A DNA stretch of 44,136 bases from a virus: IMG/VR virus record IMGVR_UViG_3300042516_004603, positions 1 through 44,136 of that record; one strand, 5' to 3'. Position 1 is the stretch's first letter, and the number at the start of each line of letters is the position of its first letter. A program made the translations under genes and the position numbers. The notes beneath the pieces were generated by a model, which saw only the letters and a list, made by a program, of their open reading frames with translations, searched no databases and had not been told where the DNA came from. Below, one piece after another: positions 22,744 through 32,603 of this stretch.

Positions 22744-24795
22744 ATGAGCAAGGGCCTCGCCACCCTCAGCATCAACCTCGAGGCGCGTCTGGCCGAGCTG
22801 CAGGCCGGCTTCGACAAGGCCGCCCGCATGGCCGAGAAAAACGCGTCTGCGGTCGAGGCGCGTTACAACCGGCTGGCCAGTGCGGCTGCCGGCGTGGGCA
22901 CCGCCATCGCCGCGGCTTTCTCGACCACGGTGCTGGTGCAGTTCGCCCGCGCCACCATCAACGGCCTGGACGCCCTCAACGACCTGTCGGACGCCACCGG
23001 CGCCAGCATCGAGAACCTCTCGGCGCTCGAAGACATCGCCGCCCGCACCGGCACCACGTTCGACACCGTGGGCTCGGCCCTGGTGCGCTTCAACGCCGAG
23101 CTGGCCGGCGCAACGCAGGGCAGCCAAACCGCCGAGATCCTGCAGCGCATCGGCCTGAGCGCCGAAGAGCTGCGCCAGCAAGACCCCGCCGAGGCCCTGC
23201 GCCGCACCGCCGTAGCGCTGGCCGAGTTCGCCGACGACGGCGACAAGGCCCGGGCCGTGCAGGCGCTGTTCGGCAAGAGCGTGCGCGAGGTGGCGCCGTT
23301 GCTCAAAGACCTGGCCTCAGCCGGGCAGTTGAACGCCACAGTCACCACCGAGCAGGCCAAGGCCGCGGAGCGCTTCAACCTGCAGTTGGCAGATTTCACC
23401 AAAAGCAGCACCGACGCAGCGCGGCAAGTGGCCGGCCCCCTGCTGACGGCCATGAACCAACTGTTCGACGCGGTTGAGGGCCGCGGCATCGCAGGGTTCG
23501 ACCGGCTCAGCGACGCCATCCGGGTGCCTGTGCAGGCCCTCAGCGTGCTCGGCGCGAACGTGTCGTTCGTGCTCAAGGGCATTGGAACCGAGCTCGGCGG
23601 CCTGGCTGCGCAGGGCGCGGCACTGGCCCGGGGCGACTTCGCGGGCTTTGCCGTCATCGGCGAAGCCATGCGCGCCGACGCAGCGGCGGCCCGCCGCGAG
23701 TTCGACGCCCTGGAGCGCCGCCTGATGGGCATCGGCAACGGCTTGCCGCAGGCCAGCTACAGCAACGAAGGGCGCTTTGCCAACTTGCCGCGCGGCATCG
23801 GCGGGTTGCCAGACCTCACGCGCCCCGCCAAACCCGCCGCCCAGCCCTCCGCCGAGCTCTTCGGCCCGCTGCTCGATCCCGTCACCGAGGCCGCCCTCAA
23901 GCGGCTGGAAAACACCGACACCGCCCGCATCGCCGCCCTGAGCGCCGAGCTTGAGCGCCTCATCGTCATCGGCGGCGACACCTCCACCGGCAAGCAGGGC
24001 GAGGCCTTGAGCGCGGTGCGTGACGAGCTCGCCAAGCTCGACCCCGAACAAGTCAAAGCCGCCGCCAGCCGCGCCCGCCTGAACCAGCTGCTGGCCGAAA
24101 CGCCCACCGGCCGGCTCAACACCGTGCTGGCCGATATCGAGCTGCTGAACGCCGAGTTCGCAAAGAGCCCCGAGCTCGTGGAGCAGTGGGCCGAGGCCGT
24201 GCGCAGCGTGACGGCCCGCCTGCCGCGCGACACCGAAAAAGCCCTCGACGAGCTCAGCGAGTTCACCAAGCAGTTCCAGCGCAACGTGCAAGACGTGCTC
24301 GGCGACAACATCGCCAGCGCCCTGAAGGGCGACTTCGACAGCATCGAAGACGCCTGGAAGACCATGCTCCTGAACATGGCCGCGCAGGCCGCTGCCGCCG
24401 AGCTGGCCAAGGGCTTGTTCGGCGCTGACGGCCGCGGCGGCTGGCTTGCCAGCCTGCCCAGCATCCTGGGCTTCGCCAAGGGCGGCGCCTTCAGCCAGGG
24501 CCAGCCCGTCACCGCCTTCGCCGACGGCGGCGTGCTCAGCCGCCCCACGTTCTTTGGCATGGGCGGCGGCCGCATGGGCGTGGCCGGCGAGGCCGGCGCC
24601 GAGGGCATCTTGCCCCTGCGCCGCGGCCGCGGTGGAAAGCTGGGTGTTGAGGCCTACGGCGGCGGCGGCACCACCAACATCTACAACGTGGCCGCGGGCG
24701 TCACGCGCACCGAGCTTGTCAGCGCGCTGCAGCTCATGAGCCAGCAGACCGAGGCGCGCGTCATGTCCAACCTCCGCAGCGCCCGGGTGCTCTGA
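22744..24795 (+). CDS. Tape measure protein, 683 aa
   Basis: It sets the tail length and is threaded through the tube. MSKGLATLSINLEARLAELQ begins a helical coiled region; hydrophobic segments appear near residues 45-70 (AAGVGTAIAAAFSTTVLVQF) and the C-terminus has glycine-rich stretches (FAKGGAFSQGQPVTAFADGG, GMGGGRMGVAGEAGAEGILP) typical of lambda gpH-type proteins. 683 residues is short for a tape measure, so a short siphovirus tail is expected. Confidence 0.92.
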   Translation: MSKGLATLSINLEARLAELQAGFDKAARMAEKNASAVEARYNRLASAAAGVGTAIAAAFSTTVLVQFARATINGLDALNDLSDATGASIENLSALEDIAARTGTTFDTVGSALVRFNAELAGATQGSQTAEILQRIGLSAEELRQQDPAEALRRTAVALAEFADDGDKARAVQALFGKSVREVAPLLKDLASAGQLNATVTTEQAKAAERFNLQLADFTKSSTDAARQVAGPLLTAMNQLFDAVEGRGIAGFDRLSDAIRVPVQALSVLGANVSFVLKGIGTELGGLAAQGAALARGDFAGFAVIGEAMRADAAAARREFDALERRLMGIGNGLPQASYSNEGRFANLPRGIGGLPDLTRPAKPAAQPSAELFGPLLDPVTEAALKRLENTDTARIAALSAELERLIVIGGDTSTGKQGEALSAVRDELAKLDPEQVKAAASRARLNQLLAETPTGRLNTVLADIELLNAEFAKSPELVEQWAEAVRSVTARLPRDTEKALDELSEFTKQFQRNVQDVLGDNIASALKGDFDSIEDAWKTMLLNMAAQAAAAELAKGLFGADGRGGWLASLPSILGFAKGGAFSQGQPVTAFADGGVLSRPTFFGMGGGRMGVAGEAGAEGILPLRRGRGGKLGVEAYGGGGTTNIYNVAAGVTRTELVSALQLMSQQTEARVMSNLRSARVL

Positions 24796-24797
24796 CC

Positions 24798-25913
24798 ATG
24801 CCCACCATCGACTGGCCCGAGGCCCTCATCCCCCAAAGCGCGCAGCTCACCCTGCGCAAGGCCGGCGCGCAGTTCGCCAGCCCCTTCAACGGCACCACGC
24901 AGGCCGTCGACTTCCTGGCCGAGCGCTGGACGCTGAGCGCCAGCCTGGCGCAGATGTCCGCCCGCAACCCGCGCGGGGTGGATGCCTTCTGCAACACCCT
25001 GGCCGGCGGGGTGGAGCGGGTGAGGGTGTGGCCGTTTCACCAACCGCAGCCCCGTGGAAGCCTGCGCTGGCAGCCGGTGGTCGGCTCGCTGGCCGCTGCC
25101 CGCGGCGACCAGCTTCTGGTGCTGTCCAGCGCCCTCGGTGCCAATCTCCTGTTGGGCGGAAGTTTCGAGTTTGACTCCAACGCCGACGGCTTGGCAGATG
25201 GGTGGCTGCCCATCCAAACCGGGTCGGTCTCTTCGGTGGTCAGGAGCCTGCAGACCGCTGTGCCTATGGATGGAAGCAACGAACAAGGCGTCGATTGCGT
25301 CTTTGGCGCGCCTGGGGCCACGGTAGGCATCGAGCGCTTTGTGCCGCTCTTGCCAGGCCCCGGCACGTACACCGTGCGCGCGCAGGTGCGCGGCGGCGGC
25401 GAGGCGCAGCAGTTCCGCATCCTCGTTGAACCGCGTGATGTGAATTCCGTAATCATCCCTCCTGGCATCACGGTAGTGCAGGATGGGCTGCCGGGCTCCC
25501 CGCAGGTTGTCGGGGGCACCTTTGTCGCGCCTCCGGGGTCGGTGGCGTGCACGATACGCCTTGAGATGGTGGCGCTAAACAGCGGCACGCCGGCAAATAT
25601 CCGCTGGGATGGGGTGGCCTTGGTCGGCGGCTCGCCTGGCCTGGCCTGGCCCGGGCGAGCAACCCTGCGGCAGGGCGACTACCTGGGTGCTGGTGGGCAA
25701 CTGTTCATGTGCGCGGCCGACTGCCAGGCCAACGACGCCGGCGGGCTGAGCGTGCCCGTTGTTAACCGCGTCCGCGCCCCCATCGCAGCCGGCAGCCCCG
25801 TCACCTGGTACCGCCCCACCTGCGAGATGATGCTGCCCGCCATGCAGGCCGGCCCCGTGCGCCGAGCGGGCGCCATCGAAAGCACCGCGCTTGACTTCGT
25901 GGAGGTGTGGTGA
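24798..25913 (+). CDS. Distal tail/tip protein with inserted beta-sandwich domain, 371 aa
   Basis: The N-terminal region (IPQSAQLTLRKAGAQFASPF, VERVRVWPFHQPQPRGSLRW) and the C-terminal region (LGAGGQLFMCAADCQANDAG, GAIESTALDFVEVW) belong to a lambda gpL/M-like or Dit-like protein. A CBM-like module at about residues 114-270 starts GANLLLGGSFEFDSNADGLA and lies between the halves. The insertion probably adds a surface-binding domain. It follows the tape measure after 2 bases, the normal place for distal-tail proteins. Confidence 0.75.
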   Translation: MPTIDWPEALIPQSAQLTLRKAGAQFASPFNGTTQAVDFLAERWTLSASLAQMSARNPRGVDAFCNTLAGGVERVRVWPFHQPQPRGSLRWQPVVGSLAAARGDQLLVLSSALGANLLLGGSFEFDSNADGLADGWLPIQTGSVSSVVRSLQTAVPMDGSNEQGVDCVFGAPGATVGIERFVPLLPGPGTYTVRAQVRGGGEAQQFRILVEPRDVNSVIIPPGITVVQDGLPGSPQVVGGTFVAPPGSVACTIRLEMVALNSGTPANIRWDGVALVGGSPGLAWPGRATLRQGDYLGAGGQLFMCAADCQANDAGGLSVPVVNRVRAPIAAGSPVTWYRPTCEMMLPAMQAGPVRRAGAIESTALDFVEVW

Positions 25914-26479
25914 TGCGCACCATCGCCCCCGCCGCCCAGGCCGTGCTGGCCGGCCCCGTGGTGCCCATGGCGCTGCTGCTCGATCTGGCCTTTGCCACGC
26001 CCGTGCGGCTGTGCACCGGCAGCGTGGCCATCCAGTGGGCGGGCAACCTGTACTTCGGCACCGGCACGCTCGGCGCGGTGGATGCCGTCACCGACGAGGT
26101 GCAAAGCACCCAGGGCCTGCGCTTCACGCTCAGCGGCGTGCCGCAAGACAGCATCGCGCTGGCGCTGGGCGAAACCGTGCGCGGCACCGGGTGCGTGCTG
26201 CGCCTGGTGATCCTGGACCCCACCACCCACGCCGTGCTCGATGCGCCCACCGTGTTTGCCGGCACGCTGGACACCATGGCCGTGAGCCACGGCGCTGAGG
26301 ACTGCACCATCGCCGTCACCGCCAGCCACCGCGGCGACACCTACCGCCGCGCCAAACCGCTGCGCTACACCGACGGCGACCAGCAGCTGCTCCACCCCGG
26401 CGACACCAGCCTGCGCTACGTGCTCAGCCAAGCCAACGCGCAAGACGTGTGGCCCGCCGCGAGCTTCTTCCGGCAATGA
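25913..26479 (+). CDS. Tail assembly protein, 188 aa
   Basis: Start at ATG 25913 overlapping the previous stop (TGATG). MRTIAPAAQAVLAGPVVPMA and then strand-rich ALLLDLAFATPVRLCTGSVA, FGTGTLGAVDAVTDEVQSTQ and HRGDTYRRAKPLRYTDGDQQ resemble the DUF2163-like baseplate hub proteins of siphoviruses. Together with the following NlpC-like and tip genes it forms the tip complex. Confidence 0.75.
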   Translation: MRTIAPAAQAVLAGPVVPMALLLDLAFATPVRLCTGSVAIQWAGNLYFGTGTLGAVDAVTDEVQSTQGLRFTLSGVPQDSIALALGETVRGTGCVLRLVILDPTTHAVLDAPTVFAGTLDTMAVSHGAEDCTIAVTASHRGDTYRRAKPLRYTDGDQQLLHPGDTSLRYVLSQANAQDVWPAASFFRQ

Positions 26480-26916
26480 GCGCACTGCCCGCCCACCGCC
26501 TGCGCGACTGGCCCGAGCGCCTGGCGGCGCTGTTTGCTGCCCGCGCCGCCGAGCCCTTTGCCTGGGGCCGGCACGACTGCTGCCTCTTCGCGGCCGATGC
26601 CGTGCTGGCCGTAACCGGGCACGACCCCGCCGCCGATCTGCGCGGCGCCTACACCACCGCCGCCGGTGCGGCCCGCGTGCTCGAGCCCTTCGGCGGCGTG
26701 GCCGGCGTGGCCATCGCCCGCGCCGGCCGCGTGGTGCCCGTGGCGCTGGCCCAGCCCGGCGACGTAGGCCTGAGCCACCAAGACCCCGCCCGCCCCACCC
26801 TGGCCGTATGGGGCGGCGGCGCCTGGCACGCTGCCGGCGCCGTGGGCGTGGTGGTGGTGCCCACCGAAACCGTGGTGCGCGCCTGGCGCTGCACCGCCGA
26901 CACCCCCGGAGCCTGA
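26476..26916 (+). CDS. Tail-tip NlpC/P60-like (DUF6950-type) protein, 146 aa
   Basis: Start at ATG 26476 (MSALPAHRLRDWPERLAALF), overlapping the previous stop. PFAWGRHDCCLFAADAVLAV has the Cys of NlpC/P60-like peptidases, with VALAQPGDVGLSHQDPARPT and a late His in GGGAWHAAGAVGVVVVPTET. It is related to lambda gpK-type proteins that act in tip assembly or cut peptidoglycan. It lies directly before the central tip gene. Confidence 0.8.
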   Translation: MSALPAHRLRDWPERLAALFAARAAEPFAWGRHDCCLFAADAVLAVTGHDPAADLRGAYTTAAGAARVLEPFGGVAGVAIARAGRVVPVALAQPGDVGLSHQDPARPTLAVWGGGAWHAAGAVGVVVVPTETVVRAWRCTADTPGA

Positions 26917-26920
26917 CGCC

Positions 26921-29900
26921 GTGCCGCAAGCCGTAGCCACGTGGATCGCCACGTACACGCTCACCGCCACGAGCGTGCTCACGTACTCGCAGATTCTCGC
27001 GCTCACCTACACCGCCTTCGCCGCGGCCACCATCACCTACGGCAACCACCAGCGCCGCAAGCAGCAGCGCGCCGCGCGCAACGCCTTCAACGCCAGCGTC
27101 GAAGACCGCCTGGTGATGACGGCCACCGCCCAGGCCGCCCGCAGCCGCGTGTACGGCCGCGTGCGGAACGTCGACGGGGTGGTCTTCAAGCACACCCACG
27201 GCGCCAACAAGCAGTTCTACACCCTCGTCATCGCCCTGGCCGGCCACGAGGTAGACGCCATCGAACAGGTGTGGTTCAACGACGTGCCTGTGGCGCTTGA
27301 CGGGGACGGCTACGTCACCACCGCGCCCTGGAACATCACCCAGCCCTTCGGCAGCACGCTGAGCATGACGGTGGCCGGCGGCGCCGGCAGCGTGACGCTG
27401 CCGCCGGGGTTTCAGAGCAGCGTGCCGCCCGTGGCGCTGCTTGAGGGCGCGGATGGCTTCAGCTACCAGGTCGGCGGCACCGTCGCAGGGAACGTGTTCA
27501 GCGTCACGGGCGCCGCGTTTGATGGCCTGTACCGCGTCATGTTCCAAGAGGCCTACACCGAAAGCCGCGCCCGCGTGCGCCGCTACACCGGCGCCCCGGG
27601 GCAGAACCTCTACAACGACCTCACCGCGCTGGTGGGCGCCGCCGTAGGCCCGAGCGACCGCTTCGAGGGCTTTGCCGCGCTGCTCGTCACGCTGCAGTAC
27701 GACCAAGACGCCTTTCCGACCGGCGTGCCGAACATCAGCGCCGTCATGCGCGGCGCCCGCGTGTTTGACCCCCGCACCAGCACCACCGCCTGGACAGAAA
27801 ACCCCGCCCTCATCGCCCGCGACTGGAGCCTGCACCCCCACGGCGGCGGCTGCGTGGCGGCCGAGATCAACGAGCCCGCCTTCATCGCCGCGGCCAACGC
27901 GTGCGATGTCTCCACCATCTTCGCGCTGCCGCAGGGCGGCCCCACCGTGCGCCCGCTGTACCAGTGCGGCATTGTCATCCCGCTCGATGCCAACCCCGAC
28001 GAGGCCCTGGGCGAGCTCTGCGAGGCCATGGCCGGCCAGTGGGGCTGGGCCGGCGGGCGCCTGAGCGTGCGCGCCGGTGTGTACCGCGCCCCCGTGGCCA
28101 CCGTCACCGAAGACTGGGTCACCAGCGTCGAAGCCATCCAAATCACGCCCGGCGCCAGCACCGCCGAGGCCGTCAACGTGCTGCGCCCCACCTATGCCGA
28201 CCAGGGCCAGGGCTACGTGCAGACCCCCGGCCCCGAGGTGCGCGCCGCCGCCTACGTCACGGCCGACGGCCGCGAGCTGGTGCAAGAGCTGCAGCTCGGC
28301 GGCGTCACGCACAGCGTGCACGCGCAGCACGTGTGCGGCGTGCTGCTGCGCGAGGCGCGCGAGGCCCTCACCGTGCAGCTGCCGTGCAACCTGCGCGCCT
28401 ACCCGCTCGAGCTGTTCGACGTGGTGTCTGTCACCCTGCCGCGCTTTGGCTGGGCAGCCAAGCTCTTCGAGGTGGTGGCCTGGCGCTTCAGCCCGGCCGG
28501 CGGCGTGCTGCTCACCCTGCGCGAAACCGCCGCCGCCAACTACACCGTGGCGGCCGAGTTCGACGTGCTCACCGCCAGCCCCAACACCGGCCTGGCCCGC
28601 CCCGAGGCGCCGCCCGCCATCACCGGGCTGGCCGCCACCAGCGGCGGCGTGGCGCAGATCGACGGCAGCAGCCTCGCGCGCATCCGCGTCACCTGGGCGC
28701 CCGTGGCCAGCGAGGCCGTGCGCCAAAGCGGCAGCATCGAGCTGCAAGTGGCCGAGGTCTACGCCGGCCTGCCTGCGGGCGACTGGCCCGCCGTGCCGCC
28801 CGCCGCCGGCCGCGCCGTGGCGGCCGACATCTTTGGCCAGCGCATCGGCCGCCTCGTGGCCATCCGCGCCCGCGCCGTCAACACACTCGGCATGCGCGGC
28901 CCGTGGGTGCAGATCACCCACCAGGTGAGCGGCCGCCGCGCCCCCGTGGTGTGGCGCCAGGCCACCGCCCCTGCCGACGCCAGCGTGCAAGACAACGACG
29001 AGTGGGTCGACACCGACGACGCCAACCGCCGCTACCTGCGCGCCGGCGGCGCCTGGGTAGACGTGCGCGACGCCACCATCGCCACAGCCGCCACCACAGC
29101 CAACTGGACGGGCGTGAGCAGCCGGCCGGCGAACCTGGCGGGGCTGGGGGGTGGGGAGACGATCCTGAACGACGCCACACGTCCAGGCGCTGGCAACCAG
29201 TACCGCAACACCGACTTCGAGCTTGAGCCTGTTGGGCACACTGGCCCGCCCACGTGGTTCGCGCACTACAACAACGGCGGATACCCGGCGAGTCACCTTA
29301 TCAGTGCCGGCGGCCCCATCGGCAATGCCAAGGTCTGGCGCATAACGCCCGGCGTGGATGTGTTCAACACCTGGGGATTCCTGCTGTTCGCGGATGGCTG
29401 GACGGGCTGGCGCAACCACCTGTTCTACGTCTGGAGCTTCTATGCTCGCGCCCCGTCTGGCGGCAACATCGTCGGCGCTGGGTTCTATGGGGCGTGGAAC
29501 CAGTCGCCACAATCTCAGGAGTGGCTCGAAAACCCCCCGCTGTCTACGGCTTGGCAGCGCTACGTGCTGCGCATCAATTTCGTGAACGCGGCCATTGACC
29601 CCAACGGGTTCGTGTCGATCAACGTCGGTCCGCTGGCCGGCGTGCCGCTGGAGTTCTCGTGCATCGCAGTTGAGCCAGGCCTTACTCCGTCTGGCTGGGC
29701 GCCGTACCAGTACGTCCACAACAACAGGCTGTACGGGCTCGGCACGGCAGGCTCGGGCACAGAAGTGGCGAACGCCGCACTGGTGCCCTCAATCAACTCC
29801 GCCGCCACCACGGCGAACTGGGCTTCCGTGGCGGCTCGGCCCAGCAACATCGCAGCGCTCAGCGGCGGGGAGGCGATCCGCAACGACCAGATCGGCGTGA

Positions 29901-31318
29901 GCGGCGGCGTGCTTACCGGCATCGGCACGGCGGGCGTGCAGGTGGACAACAGTTATGCGCCCATTGGTCAAAACAGGGTGCCCAACAGCGAGCAGTCTCT
30001 GCGGCCGGTGTTCGGCCGCGCCTACACACCGAACGGCGGCACGTTCGACCCCAACGTTACGGGCCTGTCTCGTACCGTTGGCCCGGCGCAGGGCTGGACA
30101 TCAACCAACTACCTGATGCCCGGCACCGGAACCGACGTATGGGTGCTGCGCCAAAACGGCGCGTCTACCGGATCGGCAGACAGCGACACCATTGCCGGCA
30201 AGCTGATGGCGTGCGATGTGCCTGTGCTGGAGGCCAGCATTGGGGCAGAGGCTAGGGTGCAGGTCATCCCCGGCCAGCGCTACTGTTTTTCGGTGTACAG
30301 CTCGGAGCACCGCTGCAACATCCGCCTGTACATCGCCTTTGTTGACCTTTCGGGCATCACGATCGCTTACGTTCCAACGGGCGACATCGTTGGCGTCGAA
30401 ACCGTGACGCACTCACTCGCCGTGATGAACCGCCGCCACCTCTTCGCTGTGGCCCCGGCTAATGCAGTGGCGGCGTGGTGCTTCGTGCGCAAGAGCACCC
30501 ACACGGGCGGCGACTGGGACAGCTACCTGTTCCTCGCGGCGCCCGTTTTCGAAGCCGCCGCGCCCAACCAGACCGGCCCGTCGCCCTACCAGCCGGGGCC
30601 AGTGGTGAGCACCCGCGAACTCGGCTACACCGGCGACCTCAACGCCACCCTAGGCGCCCCCGCCGGCACGCCCGTGGGCTCGATCCTGGCCGAGCAGGTT
30701 GAGTCCCAAACCGGCGCCGCAGCCAAAGCCACCGCGGCGCGGGTGGCGGCTGAGGCAGCGGCTGCAGCCGATGCAGCGGCCAAGGCCAACCTCGCCGAAG
30801 TCACCGCCAAAGCCTACGCCGACGGCATTGTCGACGCCGAAGAGGCCCGCGCCATCGCCGACGCGCAAGCCAAAGCCAACGCGGCCCAGGCCGCCGCCAT
30901 CGCCGCCGCAGCCGCAGACGCCACGGCCAAGGCCAATGCGGCGCAGACAGGGGCGCAAAGCTACTCCGACGTTTTGGTCGCAAGCCTCGGCAGCCTCAGC
31001 GTCAGCATCAGCGTGGGCAACATCAGCCAAACCGTGCCGCCTGGAGCAACGTTTGCGCCGGGCGTCATCGGCACCCGCACCGCCAGCGCCACGGGCGGCA
31101 CGGCACCCATCAGCTACATGTGGCAACTCATCGACGCGAGCCAGCAGACCAACGCCTCGATTTGGCTCTCGTCCGGCTCCAACGCCGCCACGGCACAGCT
31201 ATCGGCGCAGTGCCTATCCGGCGGCCAGGCCACCGTCATTGCCAGAGTCACCGCCCGCGATGCCCGCGGCACCGTCGCCTCGGCGCAGATCACGGCCTCG
31301 ATCCTGAGCCTGACATGA
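26921..31318 (+). CDS. Central tail-tip/host-specificity protein (J-like), 1465 aa
   Basis: GTG start (MPQAVATWIATYTLTATSVL). Residues about 1-700 hold the phage tail hub and fibronectin-like regions (TAQAARSRVYGRVRNVDGVV, LCEAMAGQWGWAGGRLSVRA, then IRVTWAPVASEAVRQSGSIE). After residue 720 a short module is repeated (TTANWTGVSSRPANLAGLGG and TTANWASVAARPSNIAALSG), with CBM-like domains between and after. An alanine-rich coiled coil spans about 1263-1345. An Ig-like C-terminus (SISVGNISQTVPPGATFAPG) ends the protein. It binds the host receptor; the repeated modules suggest duplication. Confidence 0.9.
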   Translation: MPQAVATWIATYTLTATSVLTYSQILALTYTAFAAATITYGNHQRRKQQRAARNAFNASVEDRLVMTATAQAARSRVYGRVRNVDGVVFKHTHGANKQFYTLVIALAGHEVDAIEQVWFNDVPVALDGDGYVTTAPWNITQPFGSTLSMTVAGGAGSVTLPPGFQSSVPPVALLEGADGFSYQVGGTVAGNVFSVTGAAFDGLYRVMFQEAYTESRARVRRYTGAPGQNLYNDLTALVGAAVGPSDRFEGFAALLVTLQYDQDAFPTGVPNISAVMRGARVFDPRTSTTAWTENPALIARDWSLHPHGGGCVAAEINEPAFIAAANACDVSTIFALPQGGPTVRPLYQCGIVIPLDANPDEALGELCEAMAGQWGWAGGRLSVRAGVYRAPVATVTEDWVTSVEAIQITPGASTAEAVNVLRPTYADQGQGYVQTPGPEVRAAAYVTADGRELVQELQLGGVTHSVHAQHVCGVLLREAREALTVQLPCNLRAYPLELFDVVSVTLPRFGWAAKLFEVVAWRFSPAGGVLLTLRETAAANYTVAAEFDVLTASPNTGLARPEAPPAITGLAATSGGVAQIDGSSLARIRVTWAPVASEAVRQSGSIELQVAEVYAGLPAGDWPAVPPAAGRAVAADIFGQRIGRLVAIRARAVNTLGMRGPWVQITHQVSGRRAPVVWRQATAPADASVQDNDEWVDTDDANRRYLRAGGAWVDVRDATIATAATTANWTGVSSRPANLAGLGGGETILNDATRPGAGNQYRNTDFELEPVGHTGPPTWFAHYNNGGYPASHLISAGGPIGNAKVWRITPGVDVFNTWGFLLFADGWTGWRNHLFYVWSFYARAPSGGNIVGAGFYGAWNQSPQSQEWLENPPLSTAWQRYVLRINFVNAAIDPNGFVSINVGPLAGVPLEFSCIAVEPGLTPSGWAPYQYVHNNRLYGLGTAGSGTEVANAALVPSINSAATTANWASVAARPSNIAALSGGEAIRNDQIGVSGGVLTGIGTAGVQVDNSYAPIGQNRVPNSEQSLRPVFGRAYTPNGGTFDPNVTGLSRTVGPAQGWTSTNYLMPGTGTDVWVLRQNGASTGSADSDTIAGKLMACDVPVLEASIGAEARVQVIPGQRYCFSVYSSEHRCNIRLYIAFVDLSGITIAYVPTGDIVGVETVTHSLAVMNRRHLFAVAPANAVAAWCFVRKSTHTGGDWDSYLFLAAPVFEAAAPNQTGPSPYQPGPVVSTRELGYTGDLNATLGAPAGTPVGSILAEQVESQTGAAAKATAARVAAEAAAAADAAAKANLAEVTAKAYADGIVDAEEARAIADAQAKANAAQAAAIAAAAADATAKANAAQTGAQSYSDVLVASLGSLSVSISVGNISQTVPPGATFAPGVIGTRTASATGGTAPISYMWQLIDASQQTNASIWLSSGSNAATAQLSAQCLSGGQATVIARVTARDARGTVASAQITASILSLT

Positions 31319-31845
31319 CACTCCACTACGCCATTACCCAAGGCGCCGACGTGATCGGCGTGCAGCAGGCCAGCAACCCCGAGGGCCTGCCGCCCGGCGC
31401 CGTGCCACTGCCCGCCTGGGCCGGTTGGCCGCTGCGCCCAAGCCCGAGCCACCGTCTGCACGCGGTGGCCGGCGCCTTGAAGTGGGTAGACCCGCGCACC
31501 CTCCCCGAAGCCCGCGCCGCCCGCATCCAGGCCCTGCGCGACGCCCGCGAGGCCGCCATCACGGCCGGCTTCAGCTGGGACAGCTCACTGTTCGACGCCG
31601 CCCAGCTCAGCCAAACCAGGCTGCTCGGCCTCTACATCTCATCACAGTCGCCCAGCTTCGCCCCCCAGCCCTGGCGCCTGGCCGACAACACCTGGCGCAC
31701 CCTCACGGCCGCATGCGTGGCCGGTGTCTGCGCCGCGTTGCAGGCGCACGTGCGCGCGCAGTTCGCCCAGTTTGCGGCGCGCGAGGCGGCCGTCAACGCA
31801 GCCAGCAGCATCGCCGAGATCGACGCGGTGGCGTGGGAGGCGTAG
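31315..31845 (+). CDS. Tail fibre assembly-like (DUF4376-like) protein, 176 aa
   Basis: Start at ATG 31315 overlapping the tip protein stop (ATGA). The N-terminal part (MTLHYAITQGADVIGVQQAS) is followed by a helical DUF4376-like region with RAARIQALRDAREAAITAGF, FSWDSSLFDAAQLSQTRLLG and DNTWRTLTAACVAGVC. These proteins assist fibre assembly. The order after the tip gene supports this. Confidence 0.75.
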   Translation: MTLHYAITQGADVIGVQQASNPEGLPPGAVPLPAWAGWPLRPSPSHRLHAVAGALKWVDPRTLPEARAARIQALRDAREAAITAGFSWDSSLFDAAQLSQTRLLGLYISSQSPSFAPQPWRLADNTWRTLTAACVAGVCAALQAHVRAQFAQFAAREAAVNAASSIAEIDAVAWEA

Positions 31846-31937
31846 CCCAGCGCTCAAGCCACCGCACCCCAGTCATCAAAAACCCGCAGAGCGCGCCCCA
31901 TGAGGCGCCCGCACCACATCACCGTGAGGGGCCACAC

Positions 31938-32321
31938 ATGAGGCTCGATCCAGCATCAGGACAACCCGCCATGGCCGAACCTGCAACCACCACCGCCGCC
32001 AGCATGGCCGCCGCCGCGTCCGGCGTCACCATGGCCCTGCTCGGCGTGGACTACCACTCCGTGCTCTACGGCCTCATCGGCGCGCTCATCGCCGTCAGCC
32101 AGAGCCAGCACACCAGCCGCTGGCGGGCCGTCGTCAGCGTGGTGCTGTCCACCGTCACCGGCGCCGTGCTGGGCACTGCCGTCGTGCAGGCGCTGGGCCT
32201 CGAAGGCCGCGCGTCACTGCTGCTGGGCTGCATCGTGGGCGGCGCGGGCGCGCAGGCCCTGGTGCTGGGCCTCGTCCGCGCGGCCGGCTCGCGCATTGAG
32301 CGCCTGGGAGACAAGCAATGA
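31938..32321 (+). CDS. Holin-like membrane protein, 127 aa
   Basis: After a soluble start (MRLDPASGQPAMAEPATTT) three hydrophobic segments are predicted: GVTMALLGVDYHSVLYGLIG, VVSVVLSTVTGAVLGTAVVQ and LLLGCIVGGAGAQALVLGLV. Position just before a second membrane protein and the lysozyme-like gene makes a holin likely; an internal ATG at 31971 is an alternative start. Holins release the endolysin at the programmed lysis time. Confidence 0.7.
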   Translation: MRLDPASGQPAMAEPATTTAASMAAAASGVTMALLGVDYHSVLYGLIGALIAVSQSQHTSRWRAVVSVVLSTVTGAVLGTAVVQALGLEGRASLLLGCIVGGAGAQALVLGLVRAAGSRIERLGDKQ

Positions 32322-32602
32322 GCGCCCACTACCTGCTGCTGCTGCCCATCGCCTACGTGCTGCTGGCCTGCGTGTGCCGCCTCAACCTGATGACGCCCGG
32401 CAGCAGCCGCCTGGCGTGGCGCGTGGCCTACGTGGCGCTGGCCGCCTGGACGGGCGCCGTAGCGGCCGACCTGGCCACAGCCGGCGCCGTGCCCCTGCGC
32501 GACGCGCTGGGCGTGCTGGCCATGGCCCTGTACATGCACCTCACGCGCCGCCGCTGGGCCAACGGCGTGCCCGAGGTGGCGCAGCGCAACAGCGGAGTCT
32601 GA
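32318..32602 (+). CDS. Second lysis-cassette membrane protein, 94 aa
   Basis: ATG overlapping the previous stop. Three helices are predicted (MSAHYLLLLPIAYVLLACVC, VAYVALAAWTGAVAADLATA, LGVLAMALYMHLTRR). It could be a class II holin, an antiholin or a holin partner; phages of this group often carry two such genes. The order holin-like, membrane protein, lysozyme, Rz/Rz1 is typical. Confidence 0.7.
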   Translation: MSAHYLLLLPIAYVLLACVCRLNLMTPGSSRLAWRVAYVALAAWTGAVAADLATAGAVPLRDALGVLAMALYMHLTRRRWANGVPEVAQRNSGV

Positions 32603-32603
32603 C

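Noticed and set aside
25679-29719. 1346-codon open frame on the minus strand
   Set aside because: Antisense shadow of the tail-tip genes; low-complexity Gly/Ala/His composition and no start signal or family features.
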